The translations under genes were made by a program, and so were the position numbers. The notes under the pieces are model-generated. The model did no database searches, was not told where the DNA came from, and saw only the letters and a list, made by a program, of their open reading frames with translations. A DNA stretch of 64,000 nt, from assembly GCF_008831285.2 (NCBI RefSeq), contig NC_045147.1, positions 12,465,427 through 12,529,426 of the forward strand, given 5' to 3'. Shown here in pieces: positions 58,245 to 64,000 of the stretch. The stretch is from Nymphaea colorata. Its lineage: Eukaryota; Streptophyta; Magnoliopsida; Nymphaeales; Nymphaeaceae. The first letter of the stretch is position 1. Each line of letters begins with the position of its first letter.

Positions 58245-61200
58245 TCACCTAGTTTGAAAAACATTCTGGATCATCATACGTGGTGACTCCTTTGCTGCAG
58301 CTTCCAACTGGAAAATCTCATCTGAGGAGAGACGCCAGCCAAGGGCACCAAGATTGTCCTCAGCTTGACTAACTGATTTAACCCCTGGTATGGGAACAGT
58401 GCCTTTGCATATACACCAGTTTATCGCAACCTGCAAGCATGAGCAGAAAGGTATCAAAACTCTGTAAAGCCAATTGTCAGATAGTGCTAGAATTCAGGAA
58501 GCACTGAAGAGATGACTGAGTAATGACGTTGAAGTATAATAACAAATGGGACTCGGTGTCAAGGGGATTGTGCACTGTTAATACACATCATAATTTACTG
58601 CTCCATTCTTGGATTATGGAAAACAATAGATGACAATTTGCAACACTATATCTTGCAGAGGGAATTCTTTTCCCATGAACAGCACCCAAAATGCACTGTA
58701 AGAGACTAAACCTCAAAAGAAGGATAGTAAATAAGAAAGAAATATAGTTGCACCTGCATCTTATAAGAACATCAAACTGGCACCTAGATACTCAATCTTG
58801 AATAAGACCGGCTAATTGTATATGATGCCTCCACAGTCATAAAGCAGCTTGGTTGATTATTGAGGTCTGAGTTCTATGGGAGATTAAACCATTCCAGTCC
58901 AGCTGATTACATTTGCTAAATGCAGACATCATGATAACAAGAACCATTAAATTGTTCAGGAACCATTTCAGGAAAAGAAGAAAGCTTCAAAACATTCTCC
59001 AGTCACATGTTGAAATCTTATATAGAAGCAGCTGTATTTACCATTTAGCAATATAAAAATAACAAAGCTTACCCAGTAAAATTAATCACAATAAGAAAAA
59101 GATAGGTTCAAGAGTTGTTTTGAATAATTCTGGAAATTAAAATAAAGCTGAAGCAAACATTACCTGGGGTATCGTTTTGCCTCTCTTCTGGGCAATTTCT
59201 TCTAATGCACTAAGCAAGGGCCTTAACCCTGGAAGAATCTGCCTGAAAAGTAAAGCCCTGTTGGGAGCAGAGTTTAAAGAAGATAACTTAGACTTGTGGA
59301 TTGGGTTCGGATTGGTATTTGCAATATGCTACAGTATGACTGAATGAGGGTAATATGAGAACTGTATACCTTGGTCCAGCTGGAAGATTCGCTGCTGTAT
59401 ATTTCCCAGTAAGCATTCCCAGTCCAAGAGGACTGTATGAAATCAAGCGGATGCCAAGAGAATCACATATATCTTTCAGCTCCATTTGGCTATCTCCCAT
59501 ACTCAATAAAGAAAATTGTACCTAAAAGTTGGGTTTGCCCAGCCATAAGATTCATAACCTAGTGCAAGAACATCTGCTCCCACAACACAATATATCTCAT
59601 AACCTTTTACTTAGTAAAAGACATAAAGTACCTGGGCTGAGCATAGTGGAACACCTCGGGCCTTCAGATAGTCGTGAATTTTAAGGAGCTGTTTTGGCCC
59701 ATAATTGCTTACACCAACTGCACGGACTAAGCCCTGCTTGATATATCAAAAGTACATAAGATAATCTTAAATATTTGTTTTCATAAATTGGTTTGTCAAC
59801 TATATATGCTGCAATTTTCCCACTGAAACCTCTTAATGTAAAAACAAAACCATGCAAATATAGGAAGATTCTAGAGCTGCTGGCAGTTAGGATTAGAGCT
59901 GTGTCAAAAAACAGCACAATCAACAATAGAAAGAAGCTTTCAATTGTTATGGTGGCATAGTTCCTTATAGATAATCAAATCAATGTTTCCTCACTATGCT
60001 GTCCATCTTAGTTCACAGCTCCTTGATATAATGGGCAGAATTAACATTGGCAACTTTCGTAGGAATTTGTTGCTTCATATCTTGTCAACTCAAGGATAGC
60101 TCACACGTTGAGCTAGCTAAGCTTTTATACGTGCATGATAAAAGAGTGGACTTGGATAAACCATAAAGGTGAACAGATTGACTTTGGTGAGAGATAACCA
60201 AAAAAACAACAAACCAAAGACAAATCAGTTCAGCAATGAATAGACATGGGAACAGTAACCTTCTCGTACATTGCTACTAGACCATCCCAAAGAGCTAACT
60301 CCTGAAAAGGAGCATAGTTTGCAGTTGACCAATGCAATTGCCCTATTCCAATCTGCTCAATTTGCAACCGTCCTAAAGAAGACCTGAGGAACCAGAGCAT
60401 ATGTCACTTTCCACGTGAAAGTCCTGCAGAAAGAAAATACTGAATATATGTCCATCTTAAGACAATTGTAGATTTTTCAGCAGTTCCAATACATGCTAAC
60501 GACATGGAAACATAATAACAAACACTTGAGCTGAATATTTTGTGCATTAACCACCGTACATAGGTAGCCATCTAAAATCAATCATATGCTAGATTATGTA
60601 TTGTAGTAATGAAATGCAAACAGAAGGGAGTTAAGAAAGGGGAATAAAAGTTCCATACTTGCAAGCATCCACAAACTGTCCAGGAGTGAGCCTCCAAGGA
60701 TATGCAGCAAATTTTGAAGCGATGACAATATTTTCCCTTGCAGCCTTTGGTCCTGGAATATAACACCATATAAATAAGAAGGTGAATTACTAGAGTAAGG
60801 ACATCTCCTGTTTAACATGTGTAATACATTACAATGCATATGCAAGTAATATTTTGGTTGAGGCATTGAGCACATTGTACAAAGCATTTCATCATCTAAA
60901 TCCTATTTAGCTTAACTCGGTGCATATTAAGAAAACTGAATGCCTTTACTGGAAGGCTCTATCTAGTCTTTGCTCTTAGTTCTGTCTTACAAGGACTGAC
61001 AGCAAATTCATAACCCACCTATCATCAAATGATAGTCATCAATATCCTACTCAGCATGGCTTCTTTTGGAATTTTTTTCAAGATATCATTTTTCATGGGA
61101 ACATATCAAAGAACTTTCAAAACTTATAAAGAAATAAGAAAAAGGGGTAAAGATCTATGAACTAATAGGATTTTATAATATTTTTCTTGCAAAAATATAA

Positions 61201-63184
61201 ACAAAGCAACTAAAAAACTTCCCAAGAACATAAAAGAAAAACTACAAAATTGCATGCTTAATTAAACTTTAAAGATATGATAAAATTATTGGTCCAAAAT
61301 CTTTGAAAGATATTGTAATAACACAGGCTAACATTGTAATAATAACCCAATATTTCATTTCTGGCAATATTTTTCAATTATTGAAATATGTCACAGATAT
61401 CATTAGCTGGATTTGAAACCATGATAGTACTGGGATATTTTTGAAATGTTAGAGATAGTTGTGAGACTTGTGACTGTGCATCAAATACATCAGGCTCAAA
61501 CCAAGTCTTTTAGCTGGTTAACGAGGATCACATTTCAACCTGAAGAGAAAAGTATTGGTCAGTTATTGACAGCTAGCTTTCAGAGCTATATGGTGGTTTA
61601 TGTCTTCATCCTTTTCCATGAGTGGTAGCTTGCATGTTCAATTTTCTTTCCTTCTCAGATGTATTGTCATTGAATAAAAACTGTTACACCCCCTGCACTT
61701 GAATCCCATCTAGTAAGGAAAGATTAAGGGTCATATGCAAGTGCCGTGATCTCCTTCCAGGCTCCAGCGTGATTCCTTATTTATGTTGCACCTCATACCT
61801 CTATATAGTTACTTTCATTCGAAGGCATATTGTACAACCATTCTACGTTGGTTTACTATAATTATAATATTAAGGATATAGGACAACCTGGCGATCATGG
61901 AGAAGAAAGGATTCAGGAAATTGCTCGATCTCAGAATTGGAGGAATGTCCTCTGTTTCAATTGGAAAAATTTAAACAATAGGCACCATTTTCCGAAACTT
62001 TGGTGATGTAGAATAATTTTAATGTATATACCATACAGTATATTAGTGAACCAGTATATTATCGTTAAAGATCAGAAAATTGCTTCTTCTTCTTCTTTTT
62101 TGTTTAATTTTCAAGTAAGTCCTTTATAAAATGACGTTGTTAACAGCAATGAGATCATATCTAACAGTATCATTAGCAGCCCGTGTCTTGGCAGGGAACT
62201 ACAAAATGGTTACAGCAAAGAACGCCAAAAATGCAGGAAATAACAATAAAAGAGGTTTGGTATTCCAACTAAAATAACAATAATCAAACGTAGAGAAAAA
62301 TAACAAGGATATATCCACTTACACGTAATATCTCAATATATCTTTGCTTGTAAAAACACCAAATAACCAAAACCTGTGGATTCGATGCGTCCCAATACAA
62401 GGCCCAAAGGAGATACAAATAAAGCATATTTCAACATTAGATTAGATAATGCAGTGCATTATAAGGAAGAAGTGAAAGGTGAAAGGAACCAGAACCTTCT
62501 TTGATAAATCTACCGAGAAGCTTTTCACTTTGCCCATTAAGTCGGCCAGTTCCGTAAGAATCGGCTGTATCGAAAAGATTTATCCCTTTACTAATTGCCA
62601 AGTCAAACGTATCTTGCAGTGCCTGGTCCATGGCTTCCTGATAACCCCAAAGGAGCTGGTTTCCCCATGCCCAAGTTCCAAACCCCATTGGAGAAACAGA
62701 TAACGGTCCAATTTTTACCTAAAAAGAAATAGGACGCTTCTCAACCAACAAATGGCTGCAACACTTCAGTGAACAGTCAAGGAAGCAAGAACTGAAAGTG
62801 AAATGGATTTGTGAAGATGCCCAACTGTGAAAAACATATAAGTAGCATAAAATGGCCGACGTGATCAAGAATCGCAGCACAGAGGACTGAAAATTATCCA
62901 ATGATAATGCACATGTGGGCGTTTTCTACCTACCCAGCTAGTGAAAGAATGCCGACATATAATGGGTAGTGTTTGTCAAATGGAGAAAAAGTTGCAACCT
63001 ATAATACCCAGAAGTTACAACAGAGAAAGAGAAAAAGAGAGAGAGAGAGAACCTTTTCCCACGGCCAAAATGGAGGAAGTAGGGAAGGAAGGCGAGTTTT
63101 GAAATTAGGAGTTTGGAGGAAGCTCTCTTTCGAACCTCTGCATGTGAAGCCAGATGAAGGAATCGACACCATCGCCCAGGCCAT
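58245..63184 (-). CDS. PLR1: Pyridoxal reductase, chloroplastic (aldo-keto reductase)
   Basis: The enzyme reduces pyridoxal to pyridoxine with NADPH in plastids, part of vitamin B6 salvage. Eight exons in gene order: 63184-63053, 62718-62496, 60752-60659, 60383-60260, 59733-59632, 59521-59370, 59257-59164, 58430-58245 (TGA). All junctions are GT..AG and in phase, 368 residues, very near the 365 of Arabidopsis PLR1 (At5g53580) as I recall it. The first 35 residues are Ser/basic-rich, fitting a transit peptide, followed by PPFWPWEK and KIGPLSVSPMGFGTWAWG. The AKR tetrad is Asp94, Tyr99 (FDTADSYGTG), Lys132 (IASKFAAYPW) and His167 (GQLHWS). C-terminal ISYSPLGLGMLTGKY and NWCICKGTVPIPGVKS form the cofactor side. 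The ATG at 63184 is the first in a frame open further upstream. Confidence 0.93.
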
Positions 63185-64000
63185 CTTCCTTTTGTTCTCT
63201 GTTCGGAAGAAATTGGCGCCAAAACAGGAAGGTTCTGACCTTCGGTGTCGCCCGGAAACCAGAGCCACCCCTTTTGAACCGTCTAGATATCCTCAGTTGC
63301 CAATCGTGTTTTTCAAGTGATTCGTATGAAGCCCAATAACTATTAGCGTTTCTTAGAAATCCACTTTCGAGTTCAAGTATTGCATCTAAATACATGATCT
63401 TGGTAAATGTTCCTTTTGCCTCATGAAAGAAGAAATCATGTAAAAGTATGAGATTCTACCTAACTAGTTTAATTCTAAAAATAGTTTGAACGTAGGAAAT
63501 CACTGGATTGAAGAACATCTTCTAGTTGGAGCTTTTGAGCTTAGAATTGAGAATCTGATTAACATGCATGATACTTCATTTATGCGAGCTGCCTTCTCGA
63601 TGAAGCAAAGCTTACGTAATACACTTCTTAAAGTTCTACAATTATAACAATGACACTGAAACTATGGTAACCAAACACTAAGCCTCATTAACCAAACACC
63701 GAGCTTAAAGAATGAATCATCAAGTCAAGGCCTAGAACCGTTATATGGAGAAAATCAACAGTGTTGTTTATGGCTCTAGGAAACCTCTTCTTCTTATGAC
63801 TCAAACTATTAAAAGACAATCAATCTAACATTTTTAATAGCTTTGGTTCATTCTTATAGTATAAATCATGTCAGTTGGCGAAAGTAAAGTGCGTTAGTAT
63901 TGAGCATAAAATTTGTAGCTAGTATTCAAATTAGTGTGTTTGAAAGGATCCAATCCTTTATCTTCTTCCTTCCATCTATTTCCTTCCTTTCCATGTTTTT
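63185..64000. other. PLR1 upstream region
   Basis: It should hold the PLR1 promoter and 5' untranslated region (minus strand). The frame stays open upstream of the ATG to about 63268 without another ATG. Beyond about 63400 the DNA is AT-rich and no further gene is recognised. Confidence 0.5.

Overview
The window is AT-rich plant nuclear DNA. Its genes have spliceosomal introns (GT..AG), a chloroplast-type pyridoxal reductase, a plant CYP78A P450 and a plant methionine gamma-lyase. Intergenic space is full of plant transposon remnants and (TA)n microsatellites. The long first exons of the lyase and P450 genes are strongly GC-rich against AT-rich surroundings. That pattern is common in monocots and some other non-eudicot angiosperms, but the species cannot be fixed from the sequence. 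I found no prokaryotic operon, CRISPR array or organellar gene block.

Layout. 1-1941: last two coding exons of a cytochrome b5 gene (+), with the first exon lying before the window. 4320-10717: a TBC-domain Rab GTPase-activating protein (-), five coding exons, tail-to-tail with cytochrome b5, with two alternative first exons that both fit the splice phase of exon 2. 10.8-19.6 kb: repeat-rich intergenic DNA, including a 0.68 kb element with a perfect target-site duplication and a GC-rich core. 19743-21552: methionine gamma-lyase (+), two exons. 21.6-28.9 kb: intergenic repeats and a decayed copia gag. 28925-32395: a decaying PIF/Harbinger transposon with a Myb/SANT-like gene and a DDE transposase gene. 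32.4-47.3 kb: intergenic repeats (hAT-like, CACTA-like and Tourist-like elements, SINE candidates, (TA)n-associated families). 47398-49176: CYP78A cytochrome P450 (+), two exons. 49.2-58.2 kb: repeats. 58245-63184: chloroplast pyridoxal reductase PLR1 (-), eight exons, reconstructed end to end.

The host genes do not form a pathway cluster: ER electron transfer, Rab inactivation, sulfur amino-acid breakdown, growth-related P450 chemistry and vitamin B6 salvage. Lyase and reductase share only the cofactor theme: the lyase uses pyridoxal phosphate and the reductase acts on pyridoxal.

I did not find a clearly undescribed system. The best leads are the paired first exons of the RabGAP gene, the GC-rich cargo element at 13649-14330, several repeat families that each carry or abut a (TA)n tract, and a promoter-like segment near 46.6 kb with no obvious gene after it. 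Splice sites were read by eye from conserved protein continuity and GT/AG signals; transcript ends were not determined.
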